Source: Moniliella sp. 'wahieum'
Taxonomy: Eukaryota > Basidiomycota > Moniliellomycetes > Moniliellales > Moniliellaceae
Assembly (NCBI GenBank): GCA_003971905.1
Contig: RSEE01000066.1
Coordinates: 124,001-188,000 of the forward strand
Direction of reading: 5' to 3'
DNA length: 64,000 nt
Shown: positions 45,191 to 57,300 of the stretch, one piece after another
Layout of the letters: every line of letters starts with the position of its first letter
How positions within the stretch are numbered: position 1 is the first letter of the stretch
Notes under the pieces: model-generated
Database searches by the model: none
What the model was told of the DNA's origin: nothing
Seen by the model: the letters and a program-made list of their open reading frames with translations, nothing else
Program-made: the position numbers and the translations under genes

Positions 45191-45866
45191 TGCTGTATGG
45201 GTTGTGGAGAGGTTAGAGTGCTGCTGAATACGCATGCCCCGCGATACCGTCCGAAATTGCGGCGGCTATAGTGCTGTAGTGTGTGCCAATCCAGCCGATT
45301 GAGCTCTTGACCGCGGTGCGGTGACCATCGACTGTCAAAATCCCAGTGAGGCGTAAAGCTTCGCTCCCACATGTCGGTTTGGTGACTGGTGAGAAGACTG
45401 ATCTGATCGGCTCCCCCACAACATACCAGCACCGACATAGCTCTGCCCCAAAGGCAGAATGCAAAAACTCTCTCGCGTCCGGGCCTTCCACAGCACCAAC
45501 GCTATGGGCAGAAGAGGGGAGAATATATGTGACCTGCAAGTCATTTCAAATTTCATTGGGATCAGATTCCTCAAGCGGGCACTGAGGCCCTCTCCGCCGG
45601 TAAGGCGCCGAAATGACAAACACCCGTTTTGTCGCGACGATCATCGATCAGCAGTATTCGTTACTCTTCCCGCAGCCACTCGCAACAGCATAGCGACTGG
45701 ACTTCGAAACTCCTCCCCGGAACCCCCCCTATCGTCTTTTTTTCTTATCGGTGCTTTCACCCTCAATACCACCACCACGCTACCACTACACCGAAAACGA
45801 GCCCCCCGCTCCATCGAGGCGCCTTTTCTCTAGTTTCGACCGTGCTCCGCGCTCATCCTAAGCGTA

Positions 45867-48800
45867 ATGTCCCTCTTATTGCCCTTGGAAGCACCCTCAA
45901 CAGCCACAGCATCCACAACCTCCCTTCCAGCGTCTGGCCTCGCACCTGTACCAGCACACAGCCCCCGCCACGTTAGCAGCGCCCATCCTGCTCTAGGCCA
46001 GCAAGATCATCATCATGTGCATGCAGAGAGTTTAGGCTCACCAGGCCAGTACGTTGTTCTTCCTACCCCCTTTTCTCGGCCTTGTCACTAGGCCGATCCT
46101 AGACGATGTGTTTCCGCTTATGCCCTTTTACTCACCATCTTGCTATCTTTCAGATGGAGTTCGTCCAGCTCGACTCATCATTCGTCACAGACTTCTAAGC
46201 GGTCAACTAATGGAACTAGTATGCTGTCAGATCATAAGAGCTCCATCAATAATAAAACATCCCCACTTCGAGCCCCAAAGGAGCTCTCGAACAACAGCCG
46301 GGCTCTCGACTCTTCATCCAACCCTCCGTTTTCACCCTCTCTCCCACTGTCGCCGCCCGCTAACAACATTACCCACCGCCAACAGCAGTCCTCATCTCTC
46401 TCGGTCCCGGCACCCGACCTGACACCAGAGAATCGGCAGCCCGCTCGTCCTCGTTCTCGTTTCGGGCGGTTATCTTCGTTGCTCCCTCGTCATCCATCCT
46501 CCTCCGCGGAGCAGTACCAAGGGAGCTCCGCGCTCTTCAAACGATTTTCTGCCCAGCCCGTCTGAGCACCCAGCAAATACGTCGAGCGACGACATGAACC
46601 TGTTAGGCCGGGTTCCGCCCCGCTTCCCTCAATCTTTCATGTCCCCCGCTTCAACCCCTATGGCCTCCCCTGACGAAATTGGTGGCCGCTCGTTTTCTCC
46701 TTTTCCTGGACCTGATCGGAAGGCGCGGCGTAGTCGAAATGGTTCGTTTTCAACCATTCACCTTCAGCAGCCACTCCTTGCCAATGAACATGGCTTCTTG
46801 GTACAGCCTCCCGGCATGTCACCACCTGCCAGCACCCTTGCTCATTCCGGTCCATCCCACAAGATGGCTCCTTTCCCCAAACGCCAAAGTCCGGTGCTTT
46901 TTTCATTCCTCCGTCACCTGCCAATGCTCGCATGAGCTCCGACCTTCATCCGGCTATTATTCATCCGGCTGAAGCCCATCACCAGGCTGGTGCATACTAC
47001 GCCACCCCAACCGCCACCAGAACCACTAACCAGGCACGAGTCCCCGTCTCCAACAAGCCCCGCCGCGTCTTTTCAGATCCACCTGTCACTCGCATCCCTC
47101 CCCTTCGGCAAACTCCCACGTTGTTAACGGATGTCGAAGGGCATGAGCGGCAGGACAAACGACTTCGGACCTTGTCTCGGGCGAGCATACGCTCAGTGAC
47201 GGACATGATCATTCGTCCATCGTCCCGGCTCTTGTCAAAGCGACCGCCCCGGCCGGCCAGCCCAGTTTCTCACCAGTTACCTGCCTTCGACGCCAATGCC
47301 TATGGTACCAACACGCACCCTTTCCCGTCAAGCCAACGAGAGGCGGGCTGGACAATGCCCCGCATGAGTAATGCGTTTACTGAGACTCCCGATGCGGAAG
47401 GTTCCTTTTCGCATAACAACCGAACCGGCTCTTCCCGTCCGAGCTTCTCCGTGGCGCTCGTCGAGGGGTAACCAGCCCACTCCCTGCAATGGCCGACTTG
47501 CCTCCTCTTGCACCTATCCCCCGTACCTCACGGTTGCATGCGGATGAGCCGAATACAGAGGTGCCTGCCCGTGGGCCTGGCTGGATCCGTCGTCGCCGCA
47601 TCACTCTGCTACGGGCATTTGAATCGGTTTCTCTTGGTCACGGATCGACCTCTTCCAATGGTCCTTTCTATATGAAGGAAGCAGATTCTGCGGCCTCGAC
47701 ACCCTACGTGGAAGGTATCGATGATGACGGTGTCAGGGCAGCACACAACCCTCGGCCCAGTTTGTCGACCATGGCCTCCGCCCAGCCGAGCAACAAGATG
47801 GCGTCGTCCAGCAACCCAAGGCACAATCGTTCAAGGAGGCGGCGCAGTTGGGGCATTTCCTCGTCCTTTGATATCAGGAGTTCCTCTCCTGTCACAGGTT
47901 CCAAAGGGTTACGCAAAGACGGGCTCGTGATCTCGTCTCCCTTGGTTTCGCAGGCTCCTGTAACGATGTCCTCGTTCGACCCATCCGTGGTCTGCGCCGG
48001 TGTCCCCCCCGCTCATCGTCCCGCCCACGATATGGGCCTGGTTGGGCCTTATGTTAAGCCTCCCGAGTCTCACCAAGCTCCATTTTCTCATCTAAACGGA
48101 TCCAGGACATCCTTCGTTTCGCACAGCCTTCATGAAGCGCCAAGTTTCAGCAGGGACAAAGTGGCGATGATCCCCCCTCGACCCTCCTTTTCCCAGTCGG
48201 TTCATCGAAACACCTACTCGCCCCTATTGCGACCGAGTCAGCTCTTGGTACGGAAGAAGGTGCCAGACGTGGGGTTGTACACGGACGTTTCACCGGAGTC
48301 ACCTCAAGTGCCCCTCAATGCCATGCCGGTCAGCCCAAAGAGGGCCTTGGACGGCTCCGAAGGGCATGCCCAGTCCAGAGAAACTTTCCACATCGTCGAC
48401 GACAAGGAATTTTTGTCAGCCCTTGAGAGGCTCCACACCGATCCCAAGCAGCATACTGCCACTTCGTCACTGTCCAGTGCTTTGCCGGACTTTGAAGCCC
48501 CATCTGTGCGGAGGCGGGCATCCGAAGACCATCCTTCATCCGTCCAAACGCCTTTCTCATTTGGTGTCCATGAGGACCTGAGTGGAGAGTCCCCTTCGCT
48601 CAGACGGTCGAGGAGCTGCGACGGATCCTTGGGGGGCGAGTTCCATTCCGACACGTACCCTCCCCCTACTGTCTCGGGTTCGCCTCCTTTGTCTCAAGAG
48701 CCCGAGAACGAACGCGATGTGGCGAGCAGGCCATCTTCCTGTACTCCGTGGGGCAACTCCCAGTTGAAAACTGTTGCACGCACTTCGGATGGTAAGGGAC

Positions 48801-50023
48801 AAGAAGCGGCAGCCGCCATCAACGACGATGGGTGGAAGAAGGAATAAATCTTTATTTGGTACGCTATTGGACCCATTCCTCTTGTTGCAATGTCCTGCCG
48901 ATTGATTCTAACTGTGTTCTTCTGATCCAGTGATCCGTGAACTGATCCAAACCGAGCGAAGCTACTGCGGAAATTTGGAGGCTCTTTTGGCCGCGGTCAA
49001 TCGGACGGAAGAATTCCAGACATGTGCCCTGGGTAGGAGCAGCCGCAGTGATACGTACAACAGGACCCCGGCCACCGAACTGCCTCCTGCACCCCAATAT
49101 GCTTCCAGCTTGGCGTTGCGGCTACCTCAGCTCATTGCACTTAGCAAGACCTCGTTTCGCAAGTAGAGGACAATCCCACTCCTGCTGGGGTAGGAGCGTC
49201 GTTCCGTGCATTGGCAGACCAGCTGGAAGCTGCGTTTGTTGGATGGAGCTATGCCGTCAATGACATTATGACGGGCTTGCGTGCCACCGAGGCTGGCTCG
49301 CGCGCAAGAGCTGGGGTGGGATCGGCTTGGTGTACGTCGCGTCGATGGATTCGGATGCCGCCTCGTTGAGGCGGGACAAGGTGCAGGAACCCTCGACGCC
49401 CCGTGCGAGTGGGATGGTCTTACCTTCCTTGCCCTCTTCCAGTCTGATGGGTCTGTTGGATCTTCCATCTTTCTTCAACCGCACTTTAACCCCGGGTCCT
49501 GGCATGTCCGTTTCATCTGCCTTTGGCAGGGAGGATGATCAGCTTCCACGGGGGGCTGGATACAATCAGGGTAGTTCTGGCTCTCGCGCCTCCTCCACTC
49601 TCGGCTTCTACCCTCCCCCCACTCGACGGGGGCTGTTAGGTACGGCGGGCGGCGGACGAGCGAGCTCTCATCGAAACTATCGGTCCGTGGGCCCGCGTAC
49701 GGCGCCAACGACCAAGAAGAGTGTGAGCCTCTTTCGGCCCACTGCCCACCCTCCCGTTCGCCGTTCATTCCTCGCATGGACTCTCCCATCGAGCGGTTGC
49801 CGCCGACGTTTCCGTCTGGCTCGGCCCCCAAAGCGTTAAGCCCGCTGGACATTGCCACCATGCCAGCCCAACGCTTGCCCCGCTACCTCCTCCTTCTCCG
49901 AGACCTGCAGCGCAACACATCCCCCAGCAGTCTCTCCTACCTGCGTCTTCAAAAAGCGTTGTTCATTGCCGCCACGTGGCTGACATGTGCGACAGGGCAT
50001 CGCATACTACTTCCACTGCCTGA
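45867..50023 (+). CDS. RhoGEF (Dbl-homology) protein with long disordered N-terminus
   Basis: Dbl-homology proteins exchange GDP for GTP on Rho/Cdc42 GTPases. Start MSLLLPLEAPSTATASTTSL. Intron 1 (46049-46153) joins GSPGQ to WSSSSSTHHSSQTSKRS. About 900 residues of Ser/Pro/Arg-rich sequence follow, including SRASIRSVTDMIIRPSSRLL and RNRSRRRRSWGISSSFDIRS-type basic/Ser patches that suggest phosphorylation control. Intron 2 (48859-48930) leads into the DH domain: VIRELIQTERSYCGNLEALL (CR1), LALRLPQLIALSKT, FRALADQLEAAFVGWSYAVN, then a Gly/Ser-rich insert, then TMPAQRLPRYLLLLRDLQRN (CR3) and the end VADMCDRASHTTSTA. Frame changes occur near 46560, 46900, 47470, 48830 and within the DH domain. 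I see no PH or BAR domain. GTPase specificity cannot be told. Confidence 0.85.
46049..46153 (+). other. Intron 1 of RhoGEF gene
   Basis: GTACGTTG..CTTTCAG, 105 nt; joins GSPGQ to WSSSSS in frame. Confidence 0.85.
48859..48930 (+). other. Intron 2 of RhoGEF gene
   Basis: GTACGCTATT..GATCCAG, 72 nt; joins RRNKSLF to VIRELIQTERSY. Confidence 0.85.
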
Positions 50024-50844
50024 GTCTCAACCTTTTTCTCCTGAGGCTGTTGACTTTCCCTTTTTTGTACTTACTTCTCTCCCATTGATTCAATCTCTCC
50101 CATGCTCAACTTAGAGCTCACACTTGGATCCAAAACCAAGACCAAATAGTTGAAGTAGGATAAATAAAGTCAGGGACTCAGAGCTCTCGCACGGTCCACC
50201 TCGGCCATACGAAAGGGACTTGATCGCGACTACTTGCATATATGAGCGATGGGAACATGCTCCGGTTGGACACAACGGAGCGCATGGATTTGTTTCAACG
50301 TTCAGACAAGCCACTGAGCGGAGTCTGGACGTAGACCTAACCCACAGGTAAGGCGTAAGAGAGACCAGGGGCGAGGATAGGCTCGGTTGGGCTCGGCTAC
50401 CCGCCGTCGTCCACAAGCGCAGAGCAAGGGTCCAGACCTTTCCAAACCTCGGCTGCTGCTTACGCCAGCACTGCAAGGGGGGAGACGCACAATGCAAACG
50501 ACGGTGGAGCGAGTTTGGTTGGCGTATTGCATGTGCTGCTATTTGCGACCAGAATCGAGGAGCTGGATCAGTAAGTACATTACCAAAGTGCGTTGGATCT
50601 TGCAGCAGGACAAAACTGACTGGGGAAAAACTGGCCAGGTGTGTGCAAGCGCCTCGCCGGTCGCCACCTGCGGCCTACATGATGCATGATGTGTCTGTGA
50701 CATGCCGGAATCACACGTCACGCAGGGTGATTGGATCGATGATATGGATTTGTGGGAAGGATCCGACCGAGGACACTGCCGCTGGGCATGCTGGGAGCTA
50801 GGCATGTGCAGCCGTGTGCCGCTGCTCCTTCGGCATCCGCGGAG

Positions 50845-50877
50845 GATCGATGCCTGATGATCGATGATCGGTGATCC
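50845..50877. repeat. Iterated ATCGAT words
   Basis: GATCGATGCC then TGATGATCGATGATCGGTGA; same word as in 44618-44893. Confidence 0.6.
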
Positions 50878-51035
50878 CAGGGATGGATGATGGGTGCTGT
50901 GGGCAGCTGCTGCGGCATGCTGCCGTGCGACCAGCGATGGATGCAATGGTGCAGATCGTTAGGACGTTGGGGGCCAAGGGACTGGGGCACTAGGATATAG
51001 GACTGGGCTGGCAAGCGCAGGCAAGCGCTGGCGTG

Positions 51036-51067
51036 GATGCATGATGCATGATGCATGATGCATGATG
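51036..51067. repeat. (GATGCAT)n array
   Basis: Four consecutive 7-bp units each holding the ATGCAT palindrome; unit also seen at 50679 and 54230. Confidence 0.85.
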
Positions 51068-51694
51068 TGCAGATGGATCGACTTGGGTGGGCTGGGAGCC
51101 AGACAGGGGCAATGCGGGTGCTTACGTGACGCGGGGGTGCGCACGCGCAGCGCTCTGAAGCTGAAGAGCAGCTACGAAGCGCCGGGGCTGCGCATGTGGG
51201 CCGGCGTGCGCAGACAGCACGGGCGCTGGCGGGGGTGGTGTGGCGTCGCGCCTGGCTCTAATAGGTACTCTCTCACGGTATATGCATCGGTGCATCCGGT
51301 GGTCTGCGCCGCTGCCATACATAAGCTGCGTCCGCGCAGCCGCCTCGACAGCATCCGGCCGTGTCGTCATGCATGCACACACCAGTCCGAGCCAAACGCT
51401 ACCACGCTCCGAGGAAGCAGAATCAGAGCCCAGAGACTATAGTTGACCAACTCACTCCTCGCGGGCACCGCTTATTAACCTGGGCAGCTGCAGCGCCTAG
51501 TCGCATCTGACATCTGACAACCGAGACGCCTCACGCGCTTCTACTTGCATCGGCCGCGAGCATCGTTACCCATCCCCAGCCACTCCTCTTCAACTTCAGC
51601 TTCATTGCCCTCCCCCCCCATCCCACCCTCCTATCCACCTACTTGTACCGACTTGTGCCCCTGTTTCGTTCCACCTGCGCCCCACGGACCAAGC

Positions 51695-52611
51695 ATGGCC
51701 GACTCGTTGCCCTCCTACCCTCCCAATCCGCTCGCCTCGCAGCAGCCCACCGCTCCCCCACAGCGTCCACCCCCCGCCCTCGGCGCTCCGCAATCAGTAT
51801 GCCCACGCCCAACAGCGCGGCGCCAGGGCGAGGGCGAGTACGACGAGCCCACTGATGAGAGCGCCGCCGTTACTGCCCACCTGGAGAACTGGGCCGAGGC
51901 AGAGCACAAGCGCCGCAAATCTGTTCGCCAGGCCCGCCGCGCTGAGGCCATCGAGGACGTTACCCACTTTGGACCCATGCGGCGCATGTCCAGTCGCCGC
52001 CGTAAGGAGGAACCCCGTACCGTTGACCAGCCAGGTGGGCCGAGTGATACCTCTTCCAACACACATACTGCTCTTCCAGGTCCGCCTTTGGCTCCTGAAC
52101 AAGAAGCTCTACCTACTGCATACCCTATGAATCCCGTTGGAACGGGGGGGCGGCGGCTTCGACCCTTCCCCCTTCCCCCTTAAGTGGCCGTCCCGAGGCC
52201 TTCACGCCCCCTCCCCCCAGCTCTACGGCGGGAAGTGTGCGAATGGGTCGGCATCGCGAGATGGACATGACGCGCAGGGCACTACGCAACCGCCCTGGCT
52301 CCAACCTTGGTCCCAATGGCGGCTCCCCGGTCCCGACCGAGGGATACAAGGCCCAGCCGACGGCCAAGCGTCCGATCGTCACTGCTGGTCCTGCGCCCGT
52401 ACGGGCCATGTGGGCCAAGGAGGCGGCCATGACCTTCCAACGAGTCCGAGCTCACTCCTCTCGAGGAGGCCACAAGGAGGAACACACGGAAGAGGCTGCC
52501 CAAGATGGCAAGCGCAAGAAGCGCGGCTTTTGGCTCACCGACCTGCTCTGCTGCAATTTTGGCTCGGCTCCGGACGATGAGCAGGCGGCCAAGACAAATC
52601 CCAACGAGTAG
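51695..52611 (+). CDS. Hypothetical basic/disordered protein with Cys-Cys C-terminal motif
   Basis: I do not recognise this protein. It starts MADSLPSYPPNPLASQQPTA, is Pro-rich, then charged: EYDEPTDESAAVTAHLENWA and EAEHKRRKSVRQARRAEAIE. After a frame change in a run of seven G near 52146 it continues RMGRHREMDMTRRALRNRPG, APVRAMWAKEAAMTFQRVRA and KEEHTEEAAQDGKRKKRG, and ends FWLTDLLCCNFGSAPDDEQA with AKTNPNE. The tail of hydrophobic residues plus two Cys after KRKKRG could be an acylated membrane-binding motif; this is inference. About 300 aa, no signal peptide or membrane helix. The plus-strand frame is coding-like throughout. Confidence 0.6.
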
Positions 52612-53920
52612 CGAACCAGCAGATGCAAAGTACCTTCGGATGAGTAGGGCTTGCTAAACCAACACCCTCAATCTCAACTTCCTTATTCGTTCCTTCGTCT
52701 CTGCCCCACTGCTGTTCTCGTACTGGCCTCGTTTCACCTTACGTATCTTCCCTCCACCTCATCTATTTTTCTCAACCTGAAGCCCCATCGGCTTCCCATC
52801 CACGCCCACCCTGCCTTTTCCTCTTACCCTGTCTTTTCAGGCCTTATACTCAAATTGTAGGGGGGGGGGCAACTAGCCATACACGGTCGGCCTACTTTGG
52901 CCCTCCCCCTAAGGACATTTTTGCGTTGATGCTGGTCAATGCCCACCTCTTCTTGCTTTGTACCATATCGGGTCTGTTTCTGCTGGTGCCATCGTTCGCG
53001 TCATCTCTTGGGCACCCATTTCAGTCTTCGCATAGAGTAGCAGCAGTGGGCGTGGCGCCTCCAACATTATCGAGCGCTTTCCTTTCTTTGAGCGGGTGGC
53101 CACGACGGGCGCATCCGAACCAGGGTTGGTCTTAGCATCCCGAAAGCTACTGGCTACTCTCATCTCGAACAGAAGTGGCCTAAGAAGGGGGGGATGTAGT
53201 ACATGGCAGAATGAATTGAATGACAAAGATGGATAAAGTGTGCACCAAGGTATTGCGCCCTCGTCATTGACTCCAAGCACAAAGGCTGGACAAGCTCGCG
53301 GACCGCACCAAACCACCGGCGCTCGTCCCAAGACTCTTGGGTCTCTGGCCAGCATGACGACCGGCAACAGTCATGGATGAGCGCAGACGCCCGAAAGCGA
53401 AAGGCCGATCTGATGAAGCGGTGCTTTTGGAAGGCCAGGTTCCGTCCTTTGGACGCTAAGCGTTAAGAAGAAAAGCACCCGCCGCACCCCCGCTGGCCCC
53501 CTTTTATAGTCGACCGGCCGATTTCCTTCTTGCTTCTTTTCAAATTTCAGCGTCAAGTACAGGGAAATGTGGCGGCACCGACCAACATTTAATTCCGCTC
53601 ACGGGGGTCTGAGATGACGGATGAGTCACCGGCCAGGTGAGGCACCATTTCCGCCCCCCTATAAGCTTTTGCACGAATCAATCTAACGCGTAGGATTAGG
53701 ACCGCTGACTTGCTCAGTACACTCATTCTGAGCGGCTCAGGGGCGGGGGCTGGTGGCGGCCGCTCGTGGTGCGATGGAGTGGCATGCACAGTCTCCCCTC
53801 TCCCAATCCGATCGCAGCCATAGTAGTCTCGTGAGTTGGTAGTGTGACGACAAGGTTGATGCAGTAGATGATGATCGAGGGGGGGCGAGGCGGTGGCCTC
53901 GTTAGCGATTATCGATATCC

Positions 53921-53968
53921 TTCAAGCTTCAAGCTCAAGCTTCAAGCTTCAAGCTTCATGCATCATGC
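53921..53968. repeat. (TTCAAGC)n array
   Basis: Five TTCAAGC units, most joined as AAGCTT palindromes, ending in CATGCATCATGC. Confidence 0.85.
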
Positions 53969-54229
53969 TCTCAAGCTTCGGTGCTTTAGCTGCTGCAGCG
54001 GCCCAACAGCGAGGGGTCCCAATCCAAAGTTCAGCAGACACCTCACGCTCCGAGATGCTCGAGCGAGCTCCCAGCTCCTGTGGATGTGGTACCAGCCAAC
54101 GTTCAAGTTGGACGTCGCGTTCAACTGAACACTGAACTTTCATCCGCGCCAGCTTCCCCACGTCAATTAATTACACAAGCGGCTATAAAACACAACACAT
54201 CGGTGACGGGATAGGTGACTGGCGGTGGC

Positions 54230-54263
54230 GATGCATGACAGGCGATGCATGATGCATGATGCT
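54230..54263. repeat. GATGCATGA words
   Basis: Three ATGCAT palindromes within 34 bp, shortly before the unidentified gene at 54368. Confidence 0.7.
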
Positions 54264-54367
54264 GCCTGTCCGAAGCGCTCAGCGCCCATCACTGCATCAC
54301 CTGCACAGTAGAGCACACCCGAACACACCTCGGCCGCCACCACCATCACCCCCTCGCCTTGTTGGCC

Positions 54368-57300
54368 ATGCCCGGAGACGCCGCCATGCTTGCGCATGCT
54401 GCGCACACGCCCGACACACGCGCTGCCCTGCCGCTGCCAGATGCCTCCGCCATGAGCCCCAGCCCAGCCCAGCCCCAACCCCAACCCCAACCCCAACCCA
54501 GCAGCCTCCGCCAGCCACCCTCCTGTACCCCACCCTCGAGACTCTTTTTACGCTTCCCTTTGCCCTCCATCTTTGCCCGCCCCCGACGCTCTCCTATCGC
54601 ATTGACCGTCGTCCACGCCATGCGACGGCTCCCCGCATGCCCTCCTTTCCCTCTCCGCCATCCTGCTCCCAACCCCATCGCCGTCTTCAAGCATCCGTCC
54701 GAAGGCGCACCCAACGCGACGCACGAACACCAGGACCAGTACACCAGCGTCTTCTCCTCAGGATCTGAGGATGAGCCCGATGTTTCTGATCCGTCCTTAG
54801 CACTTCACCCTCGCATCGTGCCCCCTTCCCTCGGTCGAGCTGGGGCCCCGCTGGAGCATCTTGCGCCAGTTTGGTCTGAAACACGCTCATGGGCTTGACA
54901 CCATCAGCCTCTTGCTTAAACATACAGATGCTTACCCAGCCATCTATGCGTTGGCAAGAGCTATTCGACTGCTTGACCGAGCATCACGGTCGCATGGCGC
55001 ATCGGCCACTGCTGCTTTAGAGACAATGGACCAGCTGACGAACCCATGCCCACGATGCGTCTTTTGCCACCTACGAGCCTTTTTTGACTCCCGTTGGACT
55101 CGGACGGGAACCTTATTACGCCTGCTCACCCGGGTGGTCAGACTCCTGGGACGGAAGCGGGGGGCGGAGGTGGCGCTCTGGGATATACCCCTCGTCGACG
55201 ACGCGTCCCACGGATCCATCACAAAGCGCCCTTGGCCCCACCCCATTTGGCACTCAAGCACATTGTGTCCATGTGATTGAAGCAAAGGGGTCGGCGCACA
55301 GCACAGTAATTCGTTTCCCCATCGCCTTGACTGCACAATGTCGGCTTAGCCCCACCCCCGCTGCGGTGGTGCTGCTCGCCAACGCCCAGGCCGGGATGCT
55401 CGCTCACCTCCTGGGAGAGGCAGAGGACGATACCAACCCGGTGCCTGGGAAATCACTCCCAGCGCTATGTCTGATTCAATCCCGGAGGATGCTTATGCTC
55501 GCCGTCGCAGCTGGATCTGCGACAACATCGGTCGCCTTTGCCGCCGCTGGCCACCTCGCTGTGCTCCTTTGATTCGAATCAGCCAATCTCTCCCACAGAC
55601 ATGCGCGGATTATCCGGTATGCCTGCTTGGGGCCTGGTTCCTGATGCCACTCCTCAGAGAGTGGCCTTGCCGTGGATCTGCCCCTCTTTCTAGGGAGGTG
55701 AGAAACCTGTTCGTCGCCAATCGATTTACGACAATTGCAGTGGTGGAAGTGGTGGCAGTGCGGGTTGCTACCCTCGGCCATGAACCCGACTTCACCGCCG
55801 CCTGGGCTGGCACCAAGGAGCGTCGTCCCTCTTTCTTCCAGCGTGTGTTGGACATTGGATGCGGCACAACACGTAGTTCGAGTTTTGTAACTGGCGCCCC
55901 TCCCCGCGCGAGGGCTCCGTTCGTCGTCGTGGCTGGTCCCAGTCCAAGTTCATGTCAATTCCGAGCCAGGCTTGGGCAGTCCATGGGAGAAGCCTAGTGC
56001 AGTCAACGATTTGAAGGCTCGGTCCCTGATACGGCGCACACCGATGTTTGGTCGGGTGGGGCGGCCGAGTGGGATGATGAAGCTGGGCCAGGTACTTTCC
56101 GATGCGACGGCGGCGGACGATGTACCGTTTGCTGAAGGGGATAACTTCTTTCCCCCTTCGTCGGAGCTGCAGCTGCTCATACGCTTCTCACGCCCACAAC
56201 TCTAGGAGAGACCCGTACACGAAGACCGAGAGGAGGGGAGAGGAGATGATGCCGCACGGGACTTGCTGGCCAAGCTGGCGGACGACCGGTGGCTTGAAGG
56301 CCCTCTGGATCCAAATCCCGTGTTGTTGCGGGGGCGTTGGGTGGGCGGTTGGGGGTGGGAGGGGGAGTGATGAACCTTTGCTATGGCCCTGGGAGCGAGC
56401 CGACTTTATGGGTGACTTTGTCGCCTGGGTCGGGCGGCCGCCATCCATCGGGCTGGGAGGAGGATCACGCGAAAATTATGCCTGGGCCCGCACCTTGCCT
56501 GCGCCACCTCCGCTCGACGAAAACGTATGCGCCTGCCCCGGATATTGCCCGACCCTCCCCCTCCCGAGGATACGAATGGGGAGACCATGTCGATTGACGC
56601 ATTGTATCGTGACATTGACCGACTCGATCCCGAGGCACGTATGGCGACTCGCAAGGGCAATCTGCTTCACACACGACAGCGGGAGGGGACGACGAAGGCC
56701 CTCGAAGCTGGCTCAAAAAAATTCGGGAGCGCGTCCACACGCACGACCCGGGGGGGACGAAACCTCTAGCACCTCATCCCATCCTACTGGAACAGAGGGC
56801 CAACCCGGCCTGACACGGTCTGCTTGGCGGCTCTGATGTGCTGCTTATGCCAAAGCGGAGGCTGTTGCTCAAGCGAGAACAAAACGACACGCACTTGGCA
56901 GAATGGATGGGCCTCTTCCAATCTCTGGCTGGTTGGGTAGAGGAGTATGAACGGGTCCGGATCCAAGCTGGTTTGGCTCCCGAGCTTCTTCCCAGCCGGG
57001 AGAACCTGACACCGAGTACCGAGACGCCCTCGTCAGCCCCATTGCTGCCCTCCCCTCGGCGCCGGGCGGGGAAGGCTCGGGTCCTCCGTTCCGGCAGCGC
57101 CTATTGTGGCCCCGGTTGAGTTGGATACCAACGTTATTTCCCCGGCATCCTCCATGACCTCACTGATCCCTCCAATGCGTCCGTCGACGACTGGGATGCC
57201 AGATCATCGTTTGCGGACGGGATCAGTTGACTGCTAAAACATATTTCCATCCCTCAGTACGTTCAACCCTTCCCCCCACCCCCTTCTGCTCCCACATTCA

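Larger units (their letters stand above)
42599..45866. other. Gene-poor 3.3-kb stretch rich in iterated palindromes
   Basis: The longest stretch without a recognised gene, AT-richer than its flanks. It holds GGCCTGAGG words (42689-42719), the second copy of a degenerate repeat (43340-43384), TTAAAGCTTAAAGCTTAAGG (43992-44022), ACTAGT words near 44100-44135 and 44276-44312, ATCGAT arrays and an AACGTT cluster (44618-44893), and CCTCAGG words (45167-45190). Two overlapping minus-strand frames at 45213-45619 look mildly coding but match nothing I know. Confidence 0.55.
50024..51694. other. Intergenic, 1.7 kb, with palindrome arrays
   Basis: No gene recognised. Holds CATGATGCATGATG (50679-50692), a GATGATCGATGATCGG array (50845-50877) and a GATGCAT array (51036-51067). 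Confidence 0.5.
52612..54367. other. Intergenic, 1.75 kb
   Basis: No gene recognised. A run of ten G at 52860, an AAGCTTC array (53921-53968) and a GATGCAT array (54230-54263). Confidence 0.5.

Noticed and set aside
50845-54263. CRISPR-like array in the GATGCAT/ATCGAT repeats
   Set aside because: Units are 7 bp with no unique spacers; these are simple palindromic repeats in a eukaryotic genome.
54472-54499. CCCCAA repeat as an internal telomere tract
   Set aside because: Only four units, in frame as Pro-Gln codons inside a coding-like region, and most fungi use TTAGGG.
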